From Streptosporangium oxazolinicum (GTDB taxonomy: Bacteria > Actinomycetota > Actinomycetes > Streptosporangiales > Streptosporangiaceae), in the NCBI RefSeq assembly GCF_039537505.1, contig NZ_BAABAQ010000011.1, forward strand, positions 1 through 64,000: a DNA stretch of 64,000 bases, given 5' to 3'. The notes under the pieces were generated by a model. That model did not search any database, was not told where the DNA came from, and saw nothing but the letters and a program-made list of their open reading frames with translations. Numbering within the stretch: the stretch's first letter is position 1; each line of letters opens with the position of its first letter. This document shows positions 46,434-56,131 of this stretch, piece after piece. Position numbers and translations under genes: made by a program.

Positions 46434-47834
46434 TCAGCGTCCGGTGATGGAGTCGGCGACGCGGGCCAGCACCGAGGTGCGGCCGAGTCCCGCCTTCTCC
46501 CTGGCGTCGGCCCGGCGGTAGAGGTCGTACATGGTGTGCACGCCGATCCACCGCAGCGGCTCCACCTCCCAGCCTCGTACCTTGCGGTCCACCCAGGGCA
46601 GGGACGCCAGCTCGGTGTCCTCGCGCAGGATCAGGTCGCGCAGGGTACGGCCGGCGAGGTTGGTCGTGGTCACCCCGTGGCCGGTGTAGCCGCCCGCCCA
46701 GCCGATGCCGGTGGTGTGGTCGACGTGCACGGTGGCGCACCAGTCGCGGGGCACGCCGAGCACCCCGGACCAGGCGTGCGCCACGCGCGAGGCCCTGATC
46801 GCGGGGAACATCCCGGTCAGCAGCTCCCAGAGCGCCTCGATCGTCCACTCGTGGGTGTGGCCCCGGTCGTCCACGCGGGATCCGTACAGGTAGGGCTTGC
46901 CGCGCCCGCCGAACGCGATCCGGCCGTCGGCGGTGCGCTGGGCGTACATGTAGTAGTGCGCCATGTCGCCGAGCAGCTCGCGGCCCTCCCAGCCGATCTC
47001 GTCCCACAGCCCGCCCAGCGGCTCGGTGACGATCATGGAGCTGTTCATCGGCAGCCACGTCCGGTGGTACTGCCTCAGTTCGGCGGTGAAGCCCTCGGTG
47101 GCGCGGATGACGTATTCGGCGCGGACCGTCCCGTACGGCGTGCGGGCCTCGCGCGGGGCGATCTCGGTGACCGGGGTGCGCTCGAAGATCTCCACCCCGA
47201 GGTTCCGCACGGTCTCTGCCAGGCCCCGGGCCAGCTTGGCGGGCTGGATCCTGGCGCAGTGCGGGCTCCAGATCGCGCTGACCGCGCCGTCCACCCGCAG
47301 GCGCTCCTCGCGCTCGGCGGGGTCGAGCAGCCGCACGTCCTCCTCGGTCCAGCCCCAGTGGCGCTCGTGGGCGAGCAGCCGGTGCAGCCGCCGGTCCTGG
47401 GCGGTGTTGGTGGCGACGGTGGTGACGCCGCCCTTGACGATGTCGGCGTCGATGCCCTCGTCCCCGGCGACGGTGACGACCTCGTCGATCGTCTCGAACA
47501 TCACCCGCTGCAGCCGCCTGGCCGCGTCCGCGCCGTGCGTCCTGGCGTAGCGCTCGGGGGTGCCCGCCAGCTCGCCGACCAGCCAGCCGCCGTTGCGCCC
47601 GGAGGCGCCGTACCCGGCGAACTCCTTCTCCAGCACGACGACCCGCAGGCCGGGGCTCGCCTTCTTCAGGTAGTAGGCGGTCCACAGGCCGGTGTATCCG
47701 GCGCCGACGACGGCCACGTCGGCGTCGAGGTCGCCGCCGAGGGGGGCGCCGGGCAAGGGGATGCCGAGGGAGCGGTACCAGAAGGAGACATCCCCGTTGA
47801 CGAAGTCCCCAGCCAGGGGAACACGCGTGCTCAT
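46434..47834 (-). CDS. FAD-dependent amine/amino-acid oxidoreductase (DadA type)
   Basis: 466 residues. N-terminal V-V-G-A-G-Y-T-G-L-W-T-A-Y-Y-L binds the FAD ADP moiety; G-A-S-G-R-N-G-G-W-L-V and a C-terminal G-G-Y-T-G-H-G-V-T-T-T-N-L-A-G complete the DAO fold. Members oxidise amines such as glycine derivatives or polyamines. No signal peptide. Likely co-transcribed with the amidohydrolase 125 bp downstream, so the two may work on one amine or amide substrate. Confidence 0.87.
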   Translation of the reverse strand: MSTRVPLAGDFVNGDVSFWYRSLGIPLPGAPLGGDLDADVAVVGAGYTGLWTAYYLKKASPGLRVVVLEKEFAGYGASGRNGGWLVGELAGTPERYARTHGADAARRLQRVMFETIDEVVTVAGDEGIDADIVKGGVTTVATNTAQDRRLHRLLAHERHWGWTEEDVRLLDPAEREERLRVDGAVSAIWSPHCARIQPAKLARGLAETVRNLGVEIFERTPVTEIAPREARTPYGTVRAEYVIRATEGFTAELRQYHRTWLPMNSSMIVTEPLGGLWDEIGWEGRELLGDMAHYYMYAQRTADGRIAFGGRGKPYLYGSRVDDRGHTHEWTIEALWELLTGMFPAIRASRVAHAWSGVLGVPRDWCATVHVDHTTGIGWAGGYTGHGVTTTNLAGRTLRDLILREDTELASLPWVDRKVRGWEVEPLRWIGVHTMYDLYRRADAREKAGLGRTSVLARVADSITGR

Positions 47835-48011
47835 GGCCTCATATCCTGCTATATCCGTCTATAGGGGTGCAGCTGCCAACGGAAATCGTTGTAGAAGCGC
47901 CGTACTGCCGCGTAATGAGTGATCTTCCCGGACGTAACGATGGGCTCACTCATGTGTAGCAGTCCCGTAACAGTGTCAGGTAAGGCTATCCCTCGACAGA
48001 GGGAGCATTTG

Positions 48012-49043
48012 ATGGGGTTTCTGAGGATTCGTACGACCGTTGACGAGCGGCCCGGACGGCTTGCCTCGCTGGCCGCCGCGCTCGCCGCCAAGGGCGGCAA
48101 CATCCTGGGCCTGAGCGTGCAGACCGACGTGGACGGCACGGTCGACGAGTTCGTCACGGACATCCCCGCCGGAGCCGAGGCGGTGCGCGAGGCGCTGGAG
48201 GCCGCCGGGGGACGCCGGGTCCAGGTCGTCACCGCCACCGCCCACGAACTGACCGACGAGCCCACCCGCATCCTCCTGCTCGCCTCCCGGCTGCGCATGA
48301 CGCCCTGGCGCCTGCCGGAACTGCTGGGAGAGCTGCTGCGCGCCGACGACTCCCGCTGGGTCTACGGTTCGGAGATGAGCGATCTTCCGGACCCGACCCT
48401 GCTGACCGTGCCCGTGGCCCCGCGCCGCGCGATCAGGGTCCGCCGGGCCGAGCTGCCGTTCACCCTGACCGAGGCCGCCCGTGCGGCCTCCTTCGTACGC
48501 CTGGCGCAGCCCCCCGTCGAGCAGTCCGGGGCCGACCGCGAGATCACGCTCTCCGACGGCGTCGAGGTCGAGGTCCGCCCGCTCACCCGCCTCTACCGCG
48601 AGGCCGTACGCGACCTGCACGACCGCTGCTCGCCCGAGGCCCGCAGGTTCCGCTACTTCACCTCGATGCCGGTGCTGCCGCCGAAGGTCTTCGACCGGCT
48701 CTGCGACCGTACCCGGGGTCAGTCGATCGTCGCCGGGTACGACGGCCAGGTCGTCGGCCTCGCCAACCTGATGTTCACCCCCGATCCCGGCATCGCCGAG
48801 ATGGCGTTCCTCGTCGAGGACCGCTGGCAGGGCAGGGGGCTCGGGACGGCCCTGGCCGGGATGCTCGTCCGCCAGGCCCGCGACCTGGGCTTCGCCGAGG
48901 TGAGGGCGACCCTGCTGTCCGACAACGTCCGCATGCGCAGGCTCCTGGTCTCGCTCGGCGCGACCCTGAACTACACCGAGGACCCCGGTGTGGTGGAGGC
49001 CAGGCTGGCCGTGGGCGCGATGGCGACGGCGTCTTCGAGCTGA
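48012..49043 (+). CDS. ACT-domain / GNAT acetyltransferase fusion
   Basis: 343 residues. Residues ~1-70 form an ACT domain (R-I-R-T-T-V-D-E-R-P-G-R-L-A-S-L then G-G-N-I-L-G-L-S-V-Q-T-D-V-D-G), which usually senses amino acids. From ~residue 180 the chain is a GNAT acetyltransferase: F-R-Y-F, then M-A-F-L-V-E-D and the acetyl-CoA loop Q-G-R-G-L-G-T-A-L-A-G-M. ATG 48012 is chosen because AGAGGGAG lies six bases upstream. Lysine or metabolite acetylation under amino-acid control is inferred. Confidence 0.85.
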   Translation: MGFLRIRTTVDERPGRLASLAAALAAKGGNILGLSVQTDVDGTVDEFVTDIPAGAEAVREALEAAGGRRVQVVTATAHELTDEPTRILLLASRLRMTPWRLPELLGELLRADDSRWVYGSEMSDLPDPTLLTVPVAPRRAIRVRRAELPFTLTEAARAASFVRLAQPPVEQSGADREITLSDGVEVEVRPLTRLYREAVRDLHDRCSPEARRFRYFTSMPVLPPKVFDRLCDRTRGQSIVAGYDGQVVGLANLMFTPDPGIAEMAFLVEDRWQGRGLGTALAGMLVRQARDLGFAEVRATLLSDNVRMRRLLVSLGATLNYTEDPGVVEARLAVGAMATASSS

Positions 49044-49056
49044 CCCCAACACGTGG

Positions 49057-49099
49057 CCTTCCCGTTTCGAGATCGCTCAGGGATCCCGAAACGGGAAGG
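49057..49099. terminator. Convergent-gene hairpin, 13-bp perfect stem
   Basis: CCTTCCCGTTTCG (49057-49069) is the exact reverse complement of CGAAACGGGAAGG (49087-49099), with a 17-base loop between the ACT-GNAT and Clp N-domain genes. No T-run on either strand. Confidence 0.7.
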
Positions 49100-49119
49100 T
49101 CGCACTCTCGCGCGTTCCC

Positions 49120-49770
<651 letters not shown>

Positions 49771-49891
49771 GGGAAGCCTCCGTGAAGGGTGTCGAGGTGC
49801 CTGCCCCCACTATGCGTCAGACGGCCGGTGAGCGGGAGGACATCGTCCCGGGCAATTCCCGATCCGTTCATCGTGGCCGTTCTTCTCTGAT

Positions 49892-49930
49892 CGGTGAAAG
49901 CTCACATTTTACTGTCAGCTTCACCGTAAA
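49892..49930. promoter_or_regulatory. Overlapping inverted repeats before the deaminase gene
   Basis: CGGTGAAAGCT (49892-49902) pairs with AGCTTCACCG (49917-49926) with one bulge, and TTTAC (49908-49912) pairs with GTAAA (49926-49930). They lie in the divergent intergenic region and could bind a regulator of either gene. Confidence 0.4.
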
Positions 49931-49970
49931 TGCCTTTCGCGTCCGGAGGCGGCGTGCGTAAGGTCCCCGC

Positions 49971-51005
49971 ATGACGATCGACGCCTTCATCGACGCCCTC
50001 CCCAAGGTCGAGCTCCACGTCCACCTGATCGGCTCCGCCTCGGTCCCCACCGTGCTGGAGCTCGCCCGCCGCCACCCCGACGGCGGCGTCCCCACGGACG
50101 AGGAGGAGCTGCGCGCCTTCTACAGGTTCACCGACTTCCCGCACTTCGCCCGGATCTACCAGGCGGTCAACGCCCTGGTCCGCGAGCCGGAGGACGTGGC
50201 GACCCTGGTGCTCGGCCTCGCCGCCGACCTCGCCGGGCAGAACGGCCGCTACGTCGAGCTGACCGTCACGCCATACGCCCACCACGTCGTGGGCATGCCG
50301 ATGCGGGAGGTCACCGAGGCGCTCGACCTGGCCGCCCGGCGCTCCCGGGAGGAGCACGGGGTGCGGATGGCGTACGTGTTCGACATCCCCGGCGAGTACG
50401 GCGTCGAGGGGACCCGGGTCACCCTGGACCACGCGCTGCAGGAACCTCCCCAGGCGCTGGTAGGTTTCGGGCTGGCTGGTATCGAGCAGGAACGCCCGAA
50501 ATATCGTGACATCTTCGCGGACGCCTTCCGCGCCGCCACCGCCGCCGGGCTGCGCAGCCTGCCGCACGCGGGGGAGATGACCGGCCCCGAGACCATCTGG
50601 GAGGCCCTCGACCTCCTGGGCGCCGAGCGGATCGGCCACGGCACCTCCTGCATGCACGACCCCCGCCTGGTCGCCCATCTGCGCGAGACCCGGATCCCCC
50701 TGGAGGTCTGCCCCACCTCCAACGTCTGCACCGGCCAGGTCGCCCGCGTCGAGGAGCACCCCCTGCCCCGCATGATCGAGGCGGGCCTGTTCGTCACCCT
50801 CAACAGCGACGACCCGCCCATGTTCGCCACCACCCTGAGCCGCGAGTATCGCGTCGCCGCCGACCACCTGGGCCTGGACCGCGCGACCCTCACCACCCTG
50901 GCCCGCAACGCCGTCGAGGCCTCCTCCATGGACCCGGAGGGCAAGCGGGAGATCCACGCCGAGATCGACGCCCTCGCCGCCCAGTCCTCCGGGACGACGC
51001 TCTGA
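49971..51005 (+). CDS. Adenosine-deaminase-family aminohydrolase
   Basis: 344 residues. P-K-V-E-L-H-V-H-L holds the first metal pair (H16, H18), with later H-A-G-E, I-G-H-G and N-S-D-D-P-P-M-F completing the zinc and proton-relay set. The usual H-L-D-G-S or H-L-E-G-T is H-L-I-G-S here. Family members deaminate adenosine, adenine or, in actinomycetes using the futalosine route, aminodeoxyfutalosine. I cannot fix the substrate. ATG start, with no strong ribosome binding site. Confidence 0.87.
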   Translation: MTIDAFIDALPKVELHVHLIGSASVPTVLELARRHPDGGVPTDEEELRAFYRFTDFPHFARIYQAVNALVREPEDVATLVLGLAADLAGQNGRYVELTVTPYAHHVVGMPMREVTEALDLAARRSREEHGVRMAYVFDIPGEYGVEGTRVTLDHALQEPPQALVGFGLAGIEQERPKYRDIFADAFRAATAAGLRSLPHAGEMTGPETIWEALDLLGAERIGHGTSCMHDPRLVAHLRETRIPLEVCPTSNVCTGQVARVEEHPLPRMIEAGLFVTLNSDDPPMFATTLSREYRVAADHLGLDRATLTTLARNAVEASSMDPEGKREIHAEIDALAAQSSGTTL

Positions 51006-51054
51006 CCGCGCGGTGCGGTCACGACGGTCGAGGCGGGCCGGGCTCAGGGAAGGT

Positions 51055-51828
51055 TCAGGGGGAGGAGATCCGGCTCAGGGAGGAGGGGATCTTGGAGGCG
51101 GCGGCCCTGTCCAGGAGGAAGAGGGTGCGCCGGCTGCCACGGGCCCCGGCGGCGGGGACCTGCATCGTTCCCGAGTCCGACAGCGCCAGCCGCACCGCTC
51201 CCGCCTTCTCCTCACCGGCGGCGATCACCCACACCTCGCGGGAGCCCTGGATGACCGGCAGCGTCAGCGAGATACGGGTGGGCGGGGGCTTGGGGGAGCC
51301 GTGCACCGCCACCACCGGGCGGGTGTCGTACAGGGCGGGCAGTTCGGGGAAGAGCGAGGCGATGTGGCCGTCAGGGCCCATGCCCAGCATCATGAGGTCG
51401 AACGACGGGGCCGGGCCGTGGTCCTCGGGGCGCGCGGCGCGGCGCAGCTCCTCGGCGTACGCCTCGGCCGACTCCTCGGCGGTCATGCCCGAGTCGGGGC
51501 CGCGCATCACGTGGACCCGCTCGGGGTCGAGGTCGAGGTGGTCGAGCAGGGCCTTGCGGGCACCGGTCTCGTTGCGCTCGGCGTCACCGTCCGGCAGGAA
51601 ACGCTCGTCGCCCCACCAGATGTCCACCTTGCGCCAGTCGACGGCGTCCCTGGCGGGAGAGGCGGCGATCTCGGCGAGGGTGGTGATGCCGAGGGTGCCG
51701 CCGGTCAGGACCAGGTGAGCCGAGCCCTTGGCGGACTGGGCGTCGACGGCTCGGACGATCACCCGGGCGGCGACGGCCTTGGCGAGCACGTCGGCGTCGC
51801 GGTGGGTGATCACAGTGGGAACGCTCAC
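51055..51828 (-). CDS. pgl: 6-phosphogluconolactonase
   Basis: 257 residues. The typical lactonase blocks are T-G-G-T-L (~43), W-W-G-D-E-R-F-L-P (~70), and G-M-G-P-D-G-H-I-A-S-L-F-P (~145). Hydrolyses 6-phosphogluconolactone in the oxidative pentose phosphate pathway, next to opcA and zwf. GAAAGAG lies upstream of the ATG. It is the last gene of the operon. Confidence 0.94.
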   Translation of the reverse strand: MSVPTVITHRDADVLAKAVAARVIVRAVDAQSAKGSAHLVLTGGTLGITTLAEIAASPARDAVDWRKVDIWWGDERFLPDGDAERNETGARKALLDHLDLDPERVHVMRGPDSGMTAEESAEAYAEELRRAARPEDHGPAPSFDLMMLGMGPDGHIASLFPELPALYDTRPVVAVHGSPKPPPTRISLTLPVIQGSREVWVIAAGEEKAGAVRLALSDSGTMQVPAAGARGSRRTLFLLDRAAASKIPSSLSRISSP

Positions 51829-51884
51829 GGGATTTCTCTTTCGAAAGGAGTGCCCCGCGGCCGTGGCCGCGGGGCACCCACGGC

Positions 51885-52796
51885 TCAGGACTTGTGGGTC
51901 CGGGCGAGTTTCTGGATCGCGGACGCGTAGATCTCGTCAGGATCCAGCCGCCGCAGCTCCTCGGCGAGGAGCTCCGACGTCGGGCGCCGGGTCAGGGCGA
52001 CCCTGCGGTCCGGCTGGCCGGGGCGCGACAGCGTGGCCATCCGGCCGTCACCCCGGGTGATGGTGATGTCTCCGTCGGCCGAGCTCAGCTTGACGGCGGT
52101 CAGGCCGGGCCCGGGGGAGTCGGAGACCTTCACGGACGCGCCGAGGCGCTCGCCGAGCCAGGCCGCCAGCAGCAGGGCGCTGGCATGGCCGGGCACGGCC
52201 TCCACGGTGCCCCGCTTGACCTTGCCCACCGGCTGGTCGAACGCGGCGGCCAGCAGGCTCCGCCACGTCGTCAGCCGGGTCCAGGCCAGGTCGGTGTCGC
52301 CGGGCACGTAACCGCGGCCCCGGCCGGTGATCGCCTTCACCGAGTCGGCCGCCGACCGCGCGTCGATGATGCGGCGCTGGGCCAGCATGCCGATCGGATC
52401 CTTGGCCGGGACCTCGGGGCAGTCGCTGGGCCACCAGGCCACCACCGGGGTGTCGGTGAGCAGCAGCGGGCTCACCACCGAGTCGGCGTGCCTGGTCAGC
52501 TCCCCGTACAGGCGGAGCAGGATCACCTCGCCCGGGGTCGACTCACCGAACCGGATCTCGGCGTCGAGCCGGTTCGGCTCCTCCGAGTCGCGAGGGATGA
52601 CGACCAGGATCCGGGAGGGATGCTCCCTGGCCGCCTCGGTCGCGGCCCGGACCGCGTCGTACTGGTCGCTCTCACCGCAGACCACCACGAGGGTGAGCAC
52701 CATGCCGACCGCCGGGGTGCCCATCTGGTGGCGCAGGTGGGTGAGCTGAGAGGAGATCTTCGAGGCGGTCGTGCCGCTGAGCATGAAGCTGGTCAT
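51885..52796 (-). CDS. opcA: Glucose-6-phosphate dehydrogenase assembly protein OpcA
   Basis: 303 residues. The family pattern V-A-W-W-P-S-D-C-P, P-I-G-M-L-A-Q-R-R-I-I-D-A and the Asp/Ala-rich domain are visible. In actinobacteria and cyanobacteria OpcA helps assemble or activate G6PDH. The ATG abuts the zwf stop (TAG followed at once by ATG), so translation is coupled. Confidence 0.93.
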   Translation of the reverse strand: MTSFMLSGTTASKISSQLTHLRHQMGTPAVGMVLTLVVVCGESDQYDAVRAATEAAREHPSRILVVIPRDSEEPNRLDAEIRFGESTPGEVILLRLYGELTRHADSVVSPLLLTDTPVVAWWPSDCPEVPAKDPIGMLAQRRIIDARSAADSVKAITGRGRGYVPGDTDLAWTRLTTWRSLLAAAFDQPVGKVKRGTVEAVPGHASALLLAAWLGERLGASVKVSDSPGPGLTAVKLSSADGDITITRGDGRMATLSRPGQPDRRVALTRRPTSELLAEELRRLDPDEIYASAIQKLARTHKS

Positions 52797-54476
52797 CTAC
52801 AGCCGCCTCCAGACGCGCCCGTCGCGGGCCATCATCTCGTCGGCCGAGGCCGGCCCCCACGTGCCCGCGGGATACTCCTCCGGCGGGCCCTGGGAGCTCC
52901 AGAAATCCTCGATCGGGTCGAGGATCTTCCACGACAGCTCGACCTCGCGCTGGTGCGGGAAGAGCGGCGGGTCGCCGATCAGCACGTCCAGCAGCAGCCG
53001 CTCGTAGGCCTCGGGAGAGGACTCCATGAACGACTCGCCGTAGGCGAAGTCCATCGAGACGTCCCTGACCTCCATCGCGGTGCCCGGCACCTTGGAGCCG
53101 AACCGCACCGTGATGCCCTCGTCCGGCTGCACCCGGATGACCAGGGCGTTCTGCCCCAGGATCTCGGTGTCGTCCTTGCTGAACGGCAGGTGCGGCGCCC
53201 GCTGGAACACCACGGCCACCTCGGTGACCCGGCGGCCGAGCCGCTTGCCGGTGCGCAGGTAGAACGGCACCCCCGCCCAGCGCCGGTTGGCGATCTCCAC
53301 CTTGACGGCCGCGTACGTCTCGGTGATGGAGTCGGGCGGGATGCCCTCCTCCTGCGTGTAGCCGATCACCGGCTCGCCGCCCTGCCAGCCCGGCCCGTAG
53401 CGGCCGCGCGCGGTGGCCAGCGACAGGTCCGACGGCAGCCGCACCGCCTTGAGGACCTTCTCCTTCTCCCTGCGCAGCGAGTCGGCCCCGAACGACGTCG
53501 GGTCCTCCATGCCGACCAGGGCGAGCAGCTGCAGCAGGTGGTTCTGGATCACGTCGCGGGCCGCGCCGATGCCGTCGTAGTAACCCGCCCGGCCGCCGAT
53601 GCCGATGTCCTCGGCCATCGTGATCTGCACGTGGTCGACGTAACCCCGGTTCCAGATCGGCTCGAACAGGTTGTTGGCGAACCGCAGCGCCAGGATGTTC
53701 TGGACGGTCTCCTTGCCCAGGTAGTGGTCGATGCGGAACACCGAGCTCTCCGGGAAGACCGCGCTGGTGATCGCGTTGAGCTCCTGGGCGCTCTTCAGGT
53801 CGTGCCCGAAGGGCTTCTCGATCACCACCCGGCGCCACGACCCGGCGGGGGCGTCGGCCAGGTCGGTCCGCTTCAGCTGCTGGACCACGACCGGGAAGAA
53901 CTTCGGCGGCACCGACAGGTAGAAGCCGTAGTTGCCGCCGGTGCCCCGGGTCTGGTCGATCTCCTTGAGCATCATCGCCAGCGTGTCGAAGGCGCCGTCG
54001 TCGGTGAACTCGCCCCGGCAGAAGAAGATGCCCTCCGACAGCTGCTTCCAGACCTCCTCGCGGAACGGCGTCCGCGCGTGCTCCTTGACGGCGTCGTGGG
54101 TCAGCTGCGCGAAGTCCTGGTCCCTCCAGTCGCGGCGGGCGAAACCGACCAGGGAGAAGCCCGGGGGCAGCAGCCCGCGGTTGGCCAGGTCGTAGATCGC
54201 CGGCAGCAGCTTCTTACGGGCCAGGTCGCCGGTCACGCCGAACAGCACCAGCACGCACGGCCCCGCCACGCGCGGCAGGCGCTTGTCGCGCGGGTCGCGC
54301 AGCGGGTTGGCCTCGATCAGGGCCTCGGTGATGCCGGTGGTCGCCGCGGCGGTGGCGGTGGTGACCGTGGGCGTCACCTGCTCCCCCGCGACCGTCGCCG
54401 AGGTGGTCGTGGTGCCCTCGGCGGCGTCCGCCTGGACACTCTCCCCGGCGCTCCCCCGGGAGTTCTCCTTGCTCAT
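52797..54476 (-). CDS. zwf: Glucose-6-phosphate 1-dehydrogenase
   Basis: 559 residues. The NADP motif F-G-V-T-G-D-L-A-R-K-K (~78) and the active-site R-I-D-H-Y-L-G-K-E-T-V-Q-N are present. It has a ~60-residue Thr/Ala-rich N-terminal extension before the fold begins. GGAGG lies upstream of the ATG. First oxidative step of the pentose phosphate pathway and a main source of NADPH. Confidence 0.95.
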   Translation of the reverse strand: MSKENSRGSAGESVQADAAEGTTTTSATVAGEQVTPTVTTATAAATTGITEALIEANPLRDPRDKRLPRVAGPCVLVLFGVTGDLARKKLLPAIYDLANRGLLPPGFSLVGFARRDWRDQDFAQLTHDAVKEHARTPFREEVWKQLSEGIFFCRGEFTDDGAFDTLAMMLKEIDQTRGTGGNYGFYLSVPPKFFPVVVQQLKRTDLADAPAGSWRRVVIEKPFGHDLKSAQELNAITSAVFPESSVFRIDHYLGKETVQNILALRFANNLFEPIWNRGYVDHVQITMAEDIGIGGRAGYYDGIGAARDVIQNHLLQLLALVGMEDPTSFGADSLRREKEKVLKAVRLPSDLSLATARGRYGPGWQGGEPVIGYTQEEGIPPDSITETYAAVKVEIANRRWAGVPFYLRTGKRLGRRVTEVAVVFQRAPHLPFSKDDTEILGQNALVIRVQPDEGITVRFGSKVPGTAMEVRDVSMDFAYGESFMESSPEAYERLLLDVLIGDPPLFPHQREVELSWKILDPIEDFWSSQGPPEEYPAGTWGPASADEMMARDGRVWRRL

Positions 54477-54495
54477 GCGAACCTCCAGCGGCCCA

Positions 54496-56124
54496 TCAGA
54501 CCTCCCGTGCGGCGGCGAGCAGGCGCGCGACCCCGGCGGCGCGGTCGGTCAGGTGCAGCCGCACGGCGGGACGCCCGCGGCTGGCCAGCGCGCCCAGGTC
54601 GCCCAGTGCCTGGGCGAGCTGGAGGCGGCCCAGGGTGTAGGGCTTGCCGGGCACCTCGACGTCGTCGGTGACGGCCCCGGTGATCTGCAGGAACACCCCG
54701 TTCTGCGGGCCGCCCTTGTGGTACTGGCCGGTGGAGTGCAGGAAACGGGGGCCCCAGCCGAAGGTGACCGGGCGCTCGGTGCGGATCGCGAGCATCCCGC
54801 GCAGCGTGGCCGGGTCGGCCCCGCTCCACACGTCCGTCATCTCCTCGAACGAGGCGCCCTCGGCGTACGGGGCGTCGAAGGCCGCCTCACGGTCGAGGTA
54901 GGCCATCACCGCGAGGTAACCGCGCTCGGGGATCGCCTCCAGCAGCCGGGTGAACACGTCCGACAGGTCCTTGACGTCCTCGGAGCCGGGGAACTCGCCG
55001 TACACCTCCACCGGGCCGTCGACCAGGATCGGCGTGCCGACCGGCAGCTCGGCCCGGTCGAGCAGCTGGGCGGTGTTCTCCTTGGACTCGGCCACGTTCG
55101 GCTGGTTGAACGGGTCGATGCCGAGGACGCGACCGGCGACGGCCGTGGCGTACTCCCAGACGAGGAACTGCGCGCCCAGCGGGCCGACGACGGTCACCGC
55201 GCCGTCGGTGTCGATCCCGGCGAGCAACTCGTCGTCGGCGTCACCCGGGTCGGCGCCCACGACGGGCAGGATGCCCTTGCCGGACTTGCCGGTGGACTCG
55301 GCGACCAGCTGCTCGATCCAGTCGGGCAGGCCGTTGATCTCCGACAGACCGTCCTCGATCACGAGCTTGTCGCGCCCGTTCGCCGCGGCGGCGCCCAGGG
55401 CGGCACCGAGGTCGAGACCGGGGTTGCCCTCGGTCCGCGACAGCAGCGGCGCCACCTCGGCCGCGTCGTCGAGCAGCCGCTCGACGTCGGCGCCCGCCAG
55501 CGCGCTGGGCACCAGGCCGAACGCCGTCAGGGCGCTGTAGCGGCCGCCCACGTTCGGGTCGGCCAGGATCACCTGGTAACCCGCCTCGCGGGCGCTCAGC
55601 TCCAGGGGGGAGCCGGGGTCGGTGACGACGACGATCCTGCTCACCGGGTCGATCCCGGCGTCGCGGAAGGCCTTCTCGTAGATCCGCCGGTGGCTGTCGG
55701 TCTCGACCGTGCCGCCGCTCTTGCTGGCGACGACCAGGATCGTGCTCTCCAGCCGGTCCTCCAGCGCGCGGCGCACCTGGCCGGGGTCGGTGGTGTCGAG
55801 CACGGTCAGGGGCACGTCGGCGGAGGCGGTGATGACCTCGGGGGCGAGGGAGGAGCCGCCCATGCCCGCCAGGACCACGTGGTCCAGGCCCTCGGCGCGG
55901 GCCCGCTCCACCAGCGCGCCGATCTCGGGGAGCAGCCGCCTGCTCGTCAGCGGCAGGTCGAGCCAGCCGAGGCGGACCGCCGCCTCGGCCTGGGCCTCCG
56001 GGCCCCACAGGGTGGAGTCGCCGGAGGCGAGCGCCTGGGGGACCCCCTCGGAGGCGAGCTGACCGGCGGTCTCCGCGGCCTGCTCGGTGAGGTCGTCCTC
56101 GCCGAACGTTACGGACACTGACAT
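54496..56124 (-). CDS. pgi: Glucose-6-phosphate isomerase
   Basis: 542 residues. G-M-G-G-S-S-L-A-P-E near 108, S-K-S-G-G-T-V-E-T (~149) and the C-terminal F-G-W-G-P-R-F-L-H-S-T-G-Q-Y-H-K-G-G are conserved. Interconverts glucose-6-phosphate and fructose-6-phosphate. Lies seven bases from tal, within the pentose phosphate operon. Mid-protein composition matches the short-form actinobacterial subfamily often found beside transaldolase. Confidence 0.93.
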   Translation of the reverse strand: MSVSVTFGEDDLTEQAAETAGQLASEGVPQALASGDSTLWGPEAQAEAAVRLGWLDLPLTSRRLLPEIGALVERARAEGLDHVVLAGMGGSSLAPEVITASADVPLTVLDTTDPGQVRRALEDRLESTILVVASKSGGTVETDSHRRIYEKAFRDAGIDPVSRIVVVTDPGSPLELSAREAGYQVILADPNVGGRYSALTAFGLVPSALAGADVERLLDDAAEVAPLLSRTEGNPGLDLGAALGAAAANGRDKLVIEDGLSEINGLPDWIEQLVAESTGKSGKGILPVVGADPGDADDELLAGIDTDGAVTVVGPLGAQFLVWEYATAVAGRVLGIDPFNQPNVAESKENTAQLLDRAELPVGTPILVDGPVEVYGEFPGSEDVKDLSDVFTRLLEAIPERGYLAVMAYLDREAAFDAPYAEGASFEEMTDVWSGADPATLRGMLAIRTERPVTFGWGPRFLHSTGQYHKGGPQNGVFLQITGAVTDDVEVPGKPYTLGRLQLAQALGDLGALASRGRPAVRLHLTDRAAGVARLLAAAREV

Positions 56125-56131
56125 GTGGTCC

